This document shows, piece by piece, positions 45,581-57,935 of a stretch of DNA of 64,000 bases. The first letter of the stretch is position 1. Every line of letters begins with the position of its first letter. The notes below the pieces were generated by a model. The model ran no database searches. It saw only the letters and a program-made list of their open reading frames with translations, and was not told where the DNA came from. Position numbers and translations under genes: made by a program. Source of the DNA: Paguma larvata (lineage: Eukaryota; Chordata; Mammalia; Carnivora; Viverridae); NCBI GenBank assembly GCA_030068075.1, contig CM057826.1, forward strand, positions 99,499,804-99,563,803. Reading direction: 5' to 3'.

Positions 45581-48500
45581 GAACAGCCGTCTTATTTGAG
45601 ACATCTTGCGGTCTACCTCATTAATGATAAAACAAGGAGTTTAGCTGCCCACTTTGGTAATTCCCCAAAGGAATTCTACCCATTTCACTGAAAATGTTTT
45701 GGAGGAAATTCTTCTAACTAAAACAAGACAAAATTTACCCTTGATCTTTTATTTGAAACTTTCAAGAGCTGAAAGCTGACAGTGAGGGCTGTCACGGATT
45801 CTTGGAAAACTTGCCTGTGTATCACGCTTATCGAAGATCATGGAGACATAGCATAAAGTGAGCAGCAGGCAGAGGAAGGGAAATGTTGATTAGTGAGACC
45901 TGCTGGCTGTAACCCTCCATCCTGGACATCTGTCACTGGTTTTTGTGAATAATGAATTTTGTTCCTATAAATTGCTCTAAAATAGTTACACAGTCAGAAG
46001 CGTAATTAGTGATGATAAATAGCTATACATGAGCTACTACAGCTCAATCAATCTTCATTTTTCAAATTGTTGCTTCTCTGCAGAGCAAACAGACATAGCC
46101 ATTAAGTGCTGGCAAACCGAGGTTGACCAAGGAGAGATTGATAAGGAAATGATTTACAAAATGCATATTCCATTACATAGGGGCCATAAAGTTGTAGTTA
46201 CTTGTTCGTTCATTTCTCCTAATAATCTTGAATCGTAAGCTCTTGATGTTGCAATGAGCCACAGGATGCAAGGATGTTGCAATCCTCACTGAGAACACAT
46301 TTTAATCTCAAAATAAGTCAGGTGGTTCTTAAATGTCTTCAGGAATTTTTTTCATTCTTTAAGCTATAATAACATAAGTACTATCATCACGACTGATATG
46401 ACATGTATTTAACAAGCATCTAAGGAGTATCTGCTACTGTGGAAAACTCAGGGAAGAGGAGGATGCACTCATATGACATAACCTCAGCCTCAGGGATCTT
46501 GGGGTCCAGTTGACATGGTGACACAATGATACACAAGCACTGAAATAGCAGTATTAGTGGCTACAGAGTTAGGACTGTCCCAAATAGTGAATGTTAGGAT
46601 GACCTGGAGCACAGAGGGTGTACAACGTCAGTACGATACACAGAAATGGAGAAAGCACCTTAATTAAGTGATATTGTCCAAAAAATTTTGTAAGAGGGAG
46701 ATTTGATGAAAAGCATGGTGGTGAACTCTACGGACTTTGTGAAGAAGTTCACCTAGGGAAGAAACTCAGCATCTCAAGGGGTTGTTCTCAGTCCTTAATG
46801 AGACAGCAACCAAATCGTGATCAGCATGAGTAGCTTGGTGTCTGTCCTATTCCGGTAATTATTATTTTATTGCCAATTTTATTTCCCCCAGTTTTAAGAA
46901 CAGTTGCAGAATGTGCTCAATTACTAAAATAACTCAATTTACTTTACGATGCATATTGTAAATAAGAGTCATGTGAAAAATAATTAGATACGTTGACGTC
47001 CCCCCCCCCCAACTGTAGCATCAAATGCCTGTTTGTACCCTTTTGTGGTTCTTTCCCCCATGAATTTTTATAAGTTGAACTTCTAGTATGGCTTTCTGGT
47101 GAATCATTACTAGATGGATAAATCTTTTTAATTTGGGTGCATACTTGATTTGACAGCTACCAAGTTTGGCCAGGCCCCAGATTTGCAGATTGATAAATTA
47201 GCAGCCTCTCAGCCTGTCTGTTATTGTTCCCCACCCCCGCCCAAGATTTGAAGGCCCATGATGTGAGCAATTTTTCCAAACTTATGGCATCTTTCCGGCA
47301 CAAATCATTGTCCCTGGATGCTAGTAACTTGCCTCAGTTGTTACAAGAAAGATCCTTTAACAACACCTTTCAATAAAGCGACAGAACACAGAGCAGTTTT
47401 GACTTTGGTACATACAGCCTGCCCAGCTAAGCATGTCTTTCTCTGGTCTTCCTCACTACCCCAGGGGATTCAGCAAGGTAGGTAGGATAAGACCTATAGA
47501 GGAGGGATTATTGCAGGGAGCCCAAAAGCAATGTACACAGAATAGAAACAGGGACACCTCGATGAGGAAGGGGTTGTGTAGCCTTCACAGCCTTCTCTTC
47601 CACCTCTTTTAACTATGTAGTCTCTTGCACAAGCATCTCAGCCCCCAACCCCCACAGCATACAGGTGGCCTGTTGGCTCTAGACAGGGCTCTGACAATAT
47701 TACAACACTGGTTTACACACACTGACCGAACTTGCTTCATCAGCTCAAATCGGGTGCCAGCAAACCTGCAGATGTGGCTTCCTTTCCAGTTGCCCAAATT
47801 TTCCTGCTCAGAAGACTCAACTGAGACACTTGTAAAAAATGCAGATTCTAAGGCTTCTTCTCTGGAAATTCGAAGGTAGAGCCCAGGGATCTGGCTTGTT
47901 CACATACCCCAGGAGATTCCTAGGATCTGGCAAACCTACAAACCACTGCTTTGGTCTTCTTAGGAGTACCTACTGTATCTTGACACTGAGTTCTTGCAGG
48001 AGAGGCTGGATGTGGGTGGGTGTGTTTCGCGGATGTTCAGCCATGGCTCTGATCACAGACTCAGAGGCCTTGAGGTGTTTTTCCAAAAACATCTAATCCT
48101 CCATCTAGTTTCCAGGCACTTAAACCATGTAAGAGGTAATGTTTTTAATACTCATCTAAAAGCCTATAAGGGAGAATTCCAAATCTCAGTCGCTCTCTTA
48201 ATTAAGCACCTGGACAATTTTGCATCAATAGTGAAAACTTTTTAGTTTTCACTAAGAGGGAGGGATAGTCAACTATTTGTTGAGAGAGCAAGAGAGTGAA
48301 TAGAGTAGCTATTTTTTGAATATCACTGTTGGATCAAGCCTCACTTGTGTATATTTGTAAACCAAGCACATATTTTTCAAGTTCCATTGTTACTTTAAGA
48401 ATGTTTCACCTTGTGTATGTTCTGAAATGTTCATAATAAAAAATATAAGATGTATTATCGAAAATCACTTTTCTCACAAAATTTTGTTGTATATTTAGAG

Positions 48501-48719
48501 ATAGAAAATACATGCAATAATGTTCTCTTGAGCCTTCTTGTCAACTATCTGACCCTCACCTCTCCTGGATGTGTTGAGAAAAAAAGTATTTCCATCACTT
48601 TAGCACTTCTATATAGATAGACATTATGCCCAGAAATACATTTTCTCCTTACTGATAACTTGCCTGAGCCATCCTGTAAATTATAGCCCAGTACATATTT
48701 AAAAGACACAAACCATGGG
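45581..48719. other. Repeat-poor interval with one MER5A scrap
   Basis: For 3.1 kb I recognise only a diverged MER5A-like scrap at about 47836-47955 ('cagattctaagg', 'cccagggatctgg', 'ccccaggagattc') and an 11-C run at about 47000-47010. No exon-like frames are seen. The region 47170-47400 is unique-looking. Confidence 0.45.
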
Positions 48720-48955
48720 ATACTAAGATTTTCTTTAATTAAAAGATTTAGATATATTTAAATAAGGTATGTAGATTAGATAATAGTGATGTATCAATGA
48801 TAATGGCCAGATTTTGATCACTGTACTGTGATTATGTAAGATGCTGACATCTGTGGAAAATGGGTGAAGGGTATGAGAAATTCTTTACCCTATTTTAACA
48901 ATGTCTGCAGGTCTCAAACTGTTTCAAAATAGAAAGTTAACAAGTAATTTAAAAT
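48720..48955 (+). repeat. Old L1M 3' UTR, sense
   Basis: 'gaaaatgggtgaagggtatgag' and 'caaactgtttcaaaatag' are the ends of L1M/L1ME 3' UTRs. Confidence 0.7.
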
Positions 48956-49028
48956 TTAGATGGGATTCAAATTCATACATTTACCACTTAGAGTGCATAC
49001 ATGGCAAAACTGTCTTACTTGCCTTTTT

Positions 49029-49243
49029 AAAAAAAATTTAATTATTATTTTTAATGTGTATTTTTGAGAGAGACAGAGTGTGAGTGGGGGAGGGACAGAG
49101 AGAGAGGGAGACACAGAATCTGAAGCAGTCTCCAGGCTCTGAGCTGTTAGCATAGAGCCTGACTGGGGCTCGAACTCATGAACCATGAGATCATGACCTG
49201 AGCCAAAGTAGGACACTCAACTGACTGAGCCACCCAGGCAACC
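49029..49243 (-). repeat. Can-SINE
   Basis: Antisense copy ending 'gactgagccacccaggcaac'. Confidence 0.92.
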
Positions 49244-49299
49244 CACCTAGTCTTTGTTTTTTAAGGTAAAACATTAAATAAATCAATCTTCTCTTTCAT

Positions 49300-50449
49300 C
49301 ACTCTGTACTCCCACTACCAGGGAGTAGAAACTCCCTTTTTTCTTCTTCTTCTCCAATACTTCGTATTTTAAAACTTTTTAGCTATTTCCAGCATCAGAT
49401 GTGAAGAACAGAATTTCACTTTCACCACTTCTAAGGCTAAGATTGAGCTTCTTTGAGTGGTTGATTGGCCACTCGAATTTTCTGTTCTTCATAATGTTTT
49501 TATTCTTCGTTGGTTGGTATCTTCCTAGGTTTTTCTTAATGATACAGTAGCTCTCGGTATAATCTGCAAAGAATATAATACGCTTGCAAATATCTTTCAT
49601 CACTTCATAGCTTGTCCCTGTTTATGGTGTCTTTTGTCGGACAGATATTTTGGATTTTAACAGTCACGGTTTTTCACCTTTTTGTTTTCTGTTTTTTTTT
49701 GTATCTTACCTATTTCCACTTTCCTCAATATAATGATAGTTTGATACTTTGCCCCAAAAGTTTTGCTTTTAACACAAGTTTTCATCTTCACAGAACTTAT
49801 GTCTGTTATGATTTTGAGGCTGGAGTCTATTTTTATTCACTTGTTCCACTTTATTTAATGATTTATCCCTTTCCAACAGACTTTTAATGCCACATTTTCT
49901 AACAAGTTTTCATATATGCTTGGATCTATTTTTGATTTTTGGAGCTGTTCCTTATTTGTCTATTCCTACACAAAAATATCACTTTCACTTTACTTTAACT
50001 TTACAATAAGTCTGACAATCTTGCAGATCAAAACTTCTATTCTTTTTCTTCAGAATCATTTGGTATTACTGACTCTCTAATCTTGTGTATGTATTTTGCA
50101 TTAATTGTCAGTTGACAAACATTTTATAAGTTTTTTAAATTGGGATATTAATGAATTGACAGGTAATTTTGGAGAAACTGTCTTTATGACATTGTGCCTT
50201 TTTATCCACAAATACGGCATAATTCTCCACTTATAGATCCTTCTACATTCTTCAATAGTATTTTAACTTTCTCTATAACTATCTAACAGATTAAGTTAGA
50301 TTTATTTCTGAATAGCTTATAACTTTTCTTGCTTTTGTGAATGAATATCTTCTTACCTTTTATTTGGTTATTGACATTGTACAGAAACACTATTAACTTT
50401 TGTATAGTAATCTTATACCCAGGACCTTACTGAACTTTCTTATTAAAAA
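49300..50449 (-). repeat. Old L1M fragment, antisense, about 1.1 kb
   Basis: 'tttatggtgtcttttgtcgg', 'cttggatctatttttgattt', 'ttgtctattcctacacaaa', 'ttacaataagtctgac', 'tgacattgtgcctttttatcc' follow antisense L1M ORF2 order. A SINE is inserted at its right end. Confidence 0.75.
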
Positions 50450-50461
50450 TCTAGGTTCCCA

Positions 50462-50671
50462 GGGGCAGCTGGGTGGCTCAGTGGGATAAGCGTCCAACTT
50501 TGGCTCAGGTCATGATCTCATGGTTCATGAGTTTGAGCCCTGCGTCGGGGTCTGTGCTGACAGCTCAGAGCCTATAGCCTTTTGGATTCTGTGTCTCCCC
50601 CTCTCTCTGTTCCTCACTTGCTTGTGTTGTCTCAAAAATAAATAAATGTTAAAAAAAAATTTTTTTTAAAT
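50462..50671 (+). repeat. Can-SINE
   Basis: Head 'ggggcagctgggtggctcag'. TSD 'tctaggttccca' at 50450-50461 and 50672-50683. Confidence 0.95.
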
Positions 50672-50683
50672 TCTAGGTTCCCA

Positions 50684-51599
50684 ACTCTTAATGCTCACTG
50701 AAAAATAAAGTAGTTGGGATTGAAGATCACAGGAGAATTTTGGTGACAACCAGGAATGTGCTACAACTCTTTCCCACCAAATGTAAGAAGATGGTTGGGA
50801 GCTACTTTCTTCTTCATCTTAAATCCAGACATGAGGGATTTAAGAAGCCTAATAAAATATGTCCTCAAGAGTTTACAATTCTAAGTGGACTGGCACCCTG
50901 GCCTTCCCGTGGGAAATGTAAAGGAAAGGGCTGAGCAAAGGAGGGGTGGCCATATTGGCAGCCTGGAGCATTGGAATTGGTCGGGGCAGAGGATGGTGGA
51001 GTGGTTCTCATGGATCAGATATAGTTCAATAGGAGAGCATGCTGGTATGGAGTCATCACAAGTATGTTCAAGAGTATTGCCTCGATGGGTCAAAGATTCC
51101 AACAGGAGTAAACTGTCAGAGATCCAGAAAATGAGGAAGGAGCTAAATGAGCAGTTGGATGGCATTACTCTAGGGAATTACAAGTGAGAAATCTGGTAAT
51201 GGGGGAGGGGCTGCAAAAACACCACAAATGTGCCTTTGAGAGAGAGTCAGCCTTTAACCCATATCTACAGAAAACTAATGTCAGATTGGTGTGACTTAGG
51301 CAAGACATTTCTTGCCACTTTAGGTCTTCCCCCTTTTGGCCCTGGAAGGCAGGGGTCAGAAACCACAGCTAGCAGGACAAGGAAGGCAGAGTAAAGGGGA
51401 AGTTTGGAAAAAATGAGGAAGGTTAAACTCCTTTTCCCCCACCACCTCTAGAGGCTGCTAACCCGTATCAGGCTTGCTTTCAGAAAAGAAAACAGTATGT
51501 AATGAAGTCTCAATTTCAGCTACTGCAGTGGCCTGGAGATGCATATTACTGATAGCAGGGACTTACTCCCATGAGTCTTGCTGGTCTGATGTAACTGTG
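50684..51599. other. No gene or repeat recognised
   Basis: The plus frame 50885-51187 (100 codons) is Lys/Glu/Ser-rich and has no domain I recognise. The text around 50840-51180 may be an old repeat. Confidence 0.4.
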
Positions 51600-51840
51600 A
51601 CATGACATAATATGGGAGGCACTATACAGGAGAGGTTAGATACTGGGCTTGGGAGCCAGACTGCTGAGTCCTAGCTTTGTCATTCATCAGATGTCTAAAC
51701 TTTCTGTTTCAGCTTTTCCCTTTGTAAACCATGTAACTACATCGCTATAAGCATATCTGCCCTTTTGTATATGCATAACACTTACTGTAAGCAGTGAGTA
51801 AATGTTAGTGAGCATGATTACAATAGCTTTATTTATAATT
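51600..51840 (+). repeat. MIR
   Basis: 'gggcttgggagccagactgctg', 'gtcctagctttgtcattc', 'cagcttttccctttgtaaacc' in MIR order. Confidence 0.75.
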
Positions 51841-52067
51841 AGCTGTAAAAGTACTCTGTTAAGACATACAGTAAAGTTCAGGTTTGAGAGACACAATACA
51901 CTTATGGAAGGTATTTGATGGTTTGTGAACAATTTTTTAAAAATTTAACTCAATTATTTTCAGTTTCATGGTTTACCTTCCTGGCAACAGATTTCAAAAT
52001 ATTTTTCAACTATGAGAACATGTTTTTTCCTCCCCTCAAAAAACGAAGACTGAGCCCTTACATGGAG

Positions 52068-52572
52068 ATGGTGCTGAAAGCAAAGAAGGAAGGTTAGCTG
52101 TGCGATGCACCTGCTCCTCTCAAAGCTGAAGCCAAGGCAAAGGCTTTGTGGGCCAAGAAGGCAGCACTGCAAAGTGTCCACAGCAATACCAGCAATAGAA
52201 GTCCACAGATCACCCACCTGACAGCCCAAGACACTGCTGCCCGAAGATCCTTGAAAAAATGTTCCAGGGAGAAACGAGTTCGATTACTAAGACCAGATTC
52301 CCCTTGGCCATCAAGTGGGTCACAGAGACAGAAGACAGGACACTTGTGTTCACTGTGAATGTCCCAGCTAATGAGCACCTGTTCGTGCAGCCTGAAAAGA
52401 GGTTCTAGGACACTGAGCCGGCCAGGGTCAACACTCTGAGCAGGACTGATGGAGAGAAGGAGGTGTATATTCCACTGGCTCCTGACTAGAAGATGCTTTC
52501 TATGTAATCAGCAAAATTGGGATCATGTCAGTCCAGTTGGCTAATTCTAAATATAATAAATTTTTCTCCATA
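52068..52572 (+). pseudogene. RPL23A: RPL23A processed pseudogene
   Basis: An intronless, decayed copy of the mRNA for large-subunit ribosomal protein uL23 (RPL23A). The ATG at 52068 opens 'atggtgctgaaagcaaagaag', equivalent to the family start M-x-x-KAKKE. The next part reads against APAPPKAEAKAKAL ('cctgctcctctcaaagctg'), then the AKKAxL region. Near 52290 'agattccccttggccatcaag' matches the IKFPLTTES area, and near 52340 'cacttgtgttcactgtgaat' matches the LVFIVDV strand. The end 'caaaattgggatcat' at 52511-52526 equals the NKIGII terminus, with the stop codon changed to TCA. The 3' UTR 'ccagttggctaattctaaat' with AATAAA-like text follows. Several frameshifts and stops break the frame. The reverse-strand frames in this region are shadows. 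Confidence 0.92.
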
Positions 52573-52938
52573 GAGAAAGAAGGCTGATCATACCTCTAAG
52601 TGAATACCAATAATATTGTTGAAAATTTCTCAAAACTAGGCAGGGTAGCCTCTATGAAAACTCATGCTAGGTGAGATCAGATCTGCTGCACCTTTGGTAT
52701 TTAACATAACTTTTTTTTTTTCATTTCCCTACCTCTTGTCAAATGTGTATTGACTTCCTGTAGGACTATTTACAAATCTGTATCCTCCTCACACCTTAAC
52801 TTCTCCATCAAATCCCTATCTTCATCTCAAGACTATCCACTAACAACCCAGAGAAGATCATCTGGTAAGTGGTGCTTCAACTCACTGACTGTTCCTCAAC
52901 CCTTTTCCTATTCCTCTGGTCCCATTTCAAGAATAATA

Positions 52939-52973
<35 letters not shown>

Positions 52974-53339
52974 ACAATGTCCTTTCTTCTTTCCAAAGTG
53001 AACTTTCCATTCTAAACGCTAATTTCTGTCAACTATTACCTGCTCCATTAATTACCCTCTTCGAATTCCATCTTCAAATTTTCCTCTTAAATTTTTTAAC
53101 CTCATAGTCTATCAGAATTCCTACACTAAATCGAAGGAAGAAAAAAATATTAGAAGCTGAAATCCCTAACAATGAACCAAAATATTCCCAGTTAAACAGT
53201 AACTCTTTTTAACCAATAAGAGTGCTATGAGCAAAAGGAGAGAGGAAGAGGGAAAGGTGGTAGAGAAACATGTGTAACTAACACAAAATAAATATACCTT
53301 GTGATTTTTTCAAAATCTATTATGTCAGTTAGCCATGTC
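52573..53339. other. No gene; (ATG)n microsatellite inside
   Basis: C/T-rich text at 52740-52930 resembles the unresolved pyrimidine-rich stretches at 35030 and 56160. The rest is unassigned. Confidence 0.4.
52931..52974 (+). repeat. (ATG)n trinucleotide repeat
   Basis: About a dozen uninterrupted 'atg' units, giving a poly-Met stretch in one chance frame. Confidence 0.95.
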
Positions 53340-53870
53340 GTGTCTCCTTAATCAACTCATATAGAGCAGGGACATCCTGGCCGATCTTGTATGTTTTGCA
53401 TTCCTCTATACACTCTCCAGTTGTTTTGTTTTTGCTTTTTACACATTTACTGAGCTATGCTTAAAACGTCCCTCATGCTCCCACACAACTAAGTAGCTTT
53501 GTCACATTTGATTAGTTCACATTTTCTATAATTCCATATAAATGTGACAAGTACTTTGTCTGACTTCTTGTACTCTGCATTGTTATGTTAAGATTTCACG
53601 CGTTATTGCAATGTATCAATAGCTCATTCTTTGCTCTTGTTGAGTAGTGTTCCAGTGCACGGATGCACCACAATTTGCTTATCCATTCACCTGTTAATGG
53701 AAATATGGGTTGTTGAGATGTTTATTATAGTCAAACTGCTATGGACATTCTCCTGTGAGTCTCTGTATGGACTTAGGCTTTCATTTCTCTCAGATAAACA
53801 CGTAGGGGAAGAATGGCTCAGTTAGCATGGTTGTGTATGTTTAAGCTTTTAGGAAACCGACAAATCCTTA
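53340..53870 (-). repeat. Old L1M fragment, antisense, after an L2-like scrap
   Basis: 53340-53408 resembles an L2 3' end ('gagcagggacatcc'). From about 53410, 'gcttatccattcacctgttaatgg' and 'gggttgttgagatg' match antisense L1M. Confidence 0.7.
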
Positions 53871-54280
53871 TCTGACTGCAAAATATGATAGGTTAAATGC
53901 AGTTAATAGTACACAAGGTAAGGTTTTTAAGAAAGATGATGTTTAATCACCTAGGTCTTTGCTCAAATACTAGTAATATAATCCTCTGTGTCTGCTTTGC
54001 TCAATAAGACAGCTTGAGTATTCAACAACGTGAGGACATGCGCCAAAGAGAAATGCATTCACCAACCAAATAACAGCTGTCCTTGGAGGGCTGCTGATTA
54101 ACCAGCAGGGCTTTGATAGCAGTGCAGCCTAAGCAAGGTGGCCTCGTGCCAGGAGCATAACTATCTCATTCATTTTAATGGTTTTGGCAACATGGAACTA
54201 CTCATGTCATCTTATTTTGATGAAGCTTTCAATTTTCATTACCCCTTTGGGAAATCAATTTCAAATAAGCTGATGATGGC

Positions 54281-54329
<49 letters not shown>

Positions 54330-55449
54330 ATCCATGTCTATATACACACATCTATTTGCATAGAGTTACATATATAAACCTAGACATCTTCTCTTGCTCT
54401 ATTAAGACAGAAGTCATGGTTGTGATTCAATCTGTATTATGACAATCTGAGCCATTTCTCACTTTTAAGTTTCTAAACCTGGTGAGAAACCTGTGGCATT
54501 GACTTAGCACACATCCCGAGCTGGGCCAAGGACAAGCAGGTCTGTGTGGATTGGTGGGAGAAGCCAGATCAACTCTGGCCTAATGAGGAGGGGAAGATCT
54601 CAGGGTGGGGACAGACCCTGGTGGAGCATGAAAGGCACCAGGGAGGCAGCTGCATGCAGACGGTGATCATTCCAATAACTCTCTGCTGCTGTCATCACCA
54701 CACATCCAAGTGAAAAAGAAATTCTCCTTCAGAGATGGCACTTTGGGGGAGTTACTGACTTTCTCTGTTTTATTCTGCTGCATTTCTGTCCACCACACTG
54801 TTTAATAAGTTGGAGCACATAGCATCAAACTATGACGCAACACACTTGAGGGCATCTGAGCTACACAGAGATGTGTTATAGTTTAGCACAGCTCCAATTA
54901 TTAACTATTTTTTTGGCCAGGGCCTCCCTATTTTCCTTCCCTCCAAGGCCAGGTTCTTTCTCTAGACTTGATTTCCAAGACTCATGCAATTTCAGCCCAA
55001 ACCAAGGCAAGATCCACTGTAGGGGATCACGGATATTTTGACCTCTGATTCTTTGGGCACCATTAATTGTCAGGGTGAAAAAGTCTCCTTGCACTGACCT
55101 CAACCTGATCCTTGAAACACAGGCGAATTTTGCTTAATTTCCCCTTGTCTCTTCTGGGCATCCAAGGGCATGGTACCACTTTGGGTGACTCTGCACAGGC
55201 AACAACTATCATGTTTTCTCCAATCCCCTGATTTTTCCTAAATTCCATCCTGTACCTTACTTTAGAGAAATTCTTAATTCCCATTAACTTACACACTTCT
55301 TCCCTTTCAGGAAGTTACCTCTAGGCTGTGCCTCCTTAGGTAGCATCATCACATCATAAACTCCATGGCTGTAGGCAAACCTGGTTCATTGGAGAAATAC
55401 TGCCCTGAATTTCTTTTCTACAAAAGATATAGACTTTTAAGTTCAGAAG
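53871..55449. other. No gene recognised; GT microsatellite inside
   Basis: The antisense frames at 54876-55103 and 55063-55296 overlap but show no domain I know. The region 54100-54270 is unique-looking. Confidence 0.45.
54282..54327 (+). repeat. (GT)n microsatellite
   Basis: About 22 uninterrupted GT units. Confidence 0.95.
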
Positions 55450-55800
55450 GCTGAATTCATTTACTAACTGGTTAACTTTGGGCAAGTTACATTCAACAAT
55501 ATTGCAAAATGCAATAACAACAACTACCTTTCAGAGTTGTATATAAAGATCAGATGGGACCATATGTGCGAAATTATCCTGAGATAGAACTTCTTTTTAT
55601 ACATGTGGTTGGGCAGGAGCAGTCGTCACAGAAGTGACAGACTTGATTTCAATCCTGACTCTGTTAATAGCTGTGATCCTGAACATCTTGCTTCATTCTT
55701 AGACTTTCAATTTCCTCATCTGTAGAATTAGGATGATGATACACAAGTCTTGTAAGGAATAAATGACATTGTGCCTATGTGAATTCCTGTAGCCTAGGAG
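55450..55800 (+). repeat. Two MIR pieces
   Basis: 55475-55590 ('aactttgggcaagttac', 'tttcagagttgtatataaag') and 55615-55800 ('tttcctcatctgtagaatt', 'aggatgatgatacac', 'ttgtaaggaataaatgac'). Confidence 0.75.
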
Positions 55801-57139
55801 GCTTACATAGATGTGACATAGATTCAAAGATGAGTGTAATTAGAGAATTAGAAATATCAAGACTTTCTAGAACCCCCGTTCTATAAGCAGAGAATCTAGG
55901 TATTTCTGTCTTATCTTCCTGGTGATTTTCAGATCCAGACTACAGGCAAAACAATCTGGAGAAAGGCTACTTTCTACCTACTTCTGAACTAGCAACATGT
56001 GCACAGGAACGTGAAAATGACTCTCTAAACTTTGAATTCAAAACAGCCATTAAAGGAAATTCTAGATGTTGTCTAACATGAACTTGAGGGAGGCATGGAC
56101 TCTAAAGCTTGACTTTTCTGTTACTCATGCTTGATCCACTCCCTTTCCAAATGGAAAGGACTTTCATCCCTTCTTCTGTTTCCACACTTGGAACTTTGCT
56201 CCTATGTCACGGTCAAGAATAGTCAGGTAGCGTGAATTCCTCCAGTTTCTTACCTTCCACCTTGTCTTTTCCACCTGCACCCAGCCTGCCCTCCCTCCTC
56301 TTGTCTCCATATGGCTGACTTCCCCGACTGCAGGCCCACTGCCTGCCTCATCCATCTAATATGACTTGAGACTAAGATCTCTTCAATCTTAAATTCCTTT
56401 CTCCCATTGATCCTTGCTCTCTTCCCCCATTCGCACACAGCCATTCTCTGATTTCTGTCATTATCAAACTGCTGTCCACTGACACTGCATCTCCTTCAAA
56501 CTGCACCCTCCCTGTCAGAGCAAATGCTTCCTTGAATAATCTATGCACACAAGCTTCACCTCTTGCTCTCTTCCTCACCATTGGGCTGCATCTTGCCTCT
56601 GCAGGTACCATTTCCCACCTCCTGAGCCCTGGTAAGACAAAAGTCTCATGTGGGTTTTCAGCTGCCTGAACCCCTCTCCCACCTGTGACACTGCTGATCC
56701 AGCCTTCACGCTGGGAACTCCTCTCACTTTCTCTAGTACATCCCTGCACCGTGGCCTCTTCCCTACTTTTCTCATCATTATTTCACAGTCCTCTTCATGA
56801 ACACCTCTACACCTCTCAACCCTTCCAGAATGGGTTTGCCTGACTCTGTCCCTTGCCCTACTGTTGTTCCTAGTTGATTCACATCCCTTAGCCATCTCAT
56901 CTACTCAGGGCTAGCTACACAATGTAAGGCCTACCGTATACTGAAAAGGCAGTGTTTTTTGCTCAAAGGTTATTCAATATGGCAACAGCAAAGCATGAAA
57001 TCAAGGGTGGGCCCTTTGCAATGCACAAGTCATGTGTCAACTCTGGAGCTTCCAAGTACATAGTGTTTCCCCAAACTGTATTTCTAGCCAAGAACTTTCT
57101 CCTGAGCTTTAGACTCAAACACTATTCGGCATGAACATC
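55801..57139. other. Unassigned; pyrimidine-rich 56160-56890
   Basis: The C/T-rich stretch keeps overlapping minus-strand frames (56164-56895) that are rich in Arg, Gly and Glu and match no family I know. It may be old LINE or LTR material. I do not call a gene. Confidence 0.4.
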
Positions 57140-57290
57140 ATCCCAGGTAGATTTTGTTTAAACTCTGGTGCTTTTACTTACTAGCTGTATGATTCTGGTA
57201 AGGACATTTTCTCTGAGCTTTAGCACCTCAATGTAAAATCTGCAAGGTTATAGGAAAGTTTTTGCAGGTATTAAGCTGGTGATTCAATAA
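57140..57290 (+). repeat. MIR
   Basis: 'gtgcttttacttactagctg', 'ctctgagctttagcacctc', 'gcaaggttataggaaag'. Confidence 0.7.
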
Positions 57291-57476
57291 TCGAGGTTAA
57301 TAATATATCCTATAAACAGCTATAAACTATCCACGTTCATAAAATATAAAAAGCCCGGAAGCTGGAAAACTTGGTAGCTATTGTAACATTAGGGCTGGCT
57401 GTTTATCCAATTGTTTGGAAACTGTGCAAATTAGGACAAACAGGTAGTAACCTTGGAAAGAGCTTGGGAGTAATTT

Positions 57477-57935
57477 TTTTTTTAATAAAAACAATGCCAT
57501 AGCATTTTTTTTTCATCTGGTAATAACATAAAGGTAATCAAAACAATATGAACAAACGTTTCAGAACTACACTCCCAACAAACAACACATAAAAAAAGTA
57601 ACTATATTGCCTTCTCAAGAATTTCTCACTTCATCAATCATTTCTAGTTGGAGACACTTTGGAGCAGGGGAATATCTCCTTTTAGCAGGATTTTACCCAG
57701 TTGTTTTCTTGACTTTTACAATCAATCCCTTCTGTATCATCTAATAGGAGGTTTATACACTCATTAAAACCAGTAATACAGCCCTCTAACCACATATTCA
57801 CTCATAAAGCCACACCTGAATCTGAGATTTCTCAACCATCTGAATATGACGGTTGCTGGGCTGGGCTGCACCATCGGGTTTTGCACTTTCTGGCCCTGGC
57901 CGCAGTACACCACAGTGGAAGCTGACAAACACCAT
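57477..57935 (-). pseudogene. SNRPE: SNRPE processed pseudogene
   Basis: A retrocopy of the mRNA for Sm protein E, a component of the spliceosomal Sm ring. On the minus strand the coding part runs from 57913 (ATG changed to GTG) to the stop at 57646-57644, about 270 nt against 279 in the gene. Recognisable pieces are 'GQGQKVQ' and 'MVQP' near the start, then, after a frame change, 'IQVWLYE', followed by a stop where a few bases are missing. Further on, 'caagaaaacaactggg' and 'caaagtgtctccaactag' match the C-terminal coding end. The 3' UTR continues ('gagaaattcttgagaaggc', 'ttatgttattaccagatg') to an A-rich end near 57477. No introns are present. Frameshifts show it is dead. The plus-strand frame here is a shadow. 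Confidence 0.93.

Noticed and set aside
52094..52378. 94-codon minus frame with hydrophobic segment
   Set aside because: Reverse shadow of the RPL23A pseudogene.
52750..53001. 83-codon frame ending in poly-Met
   Set aside because: Produced by the (ATG)n microsatellite.
56164..56895. Chain of overlapping minus frames as a multi-exon gene
   Set aside because: No recognisable domain or consistent splice sites; more likely due to the pyrimidine bias of the stretch.
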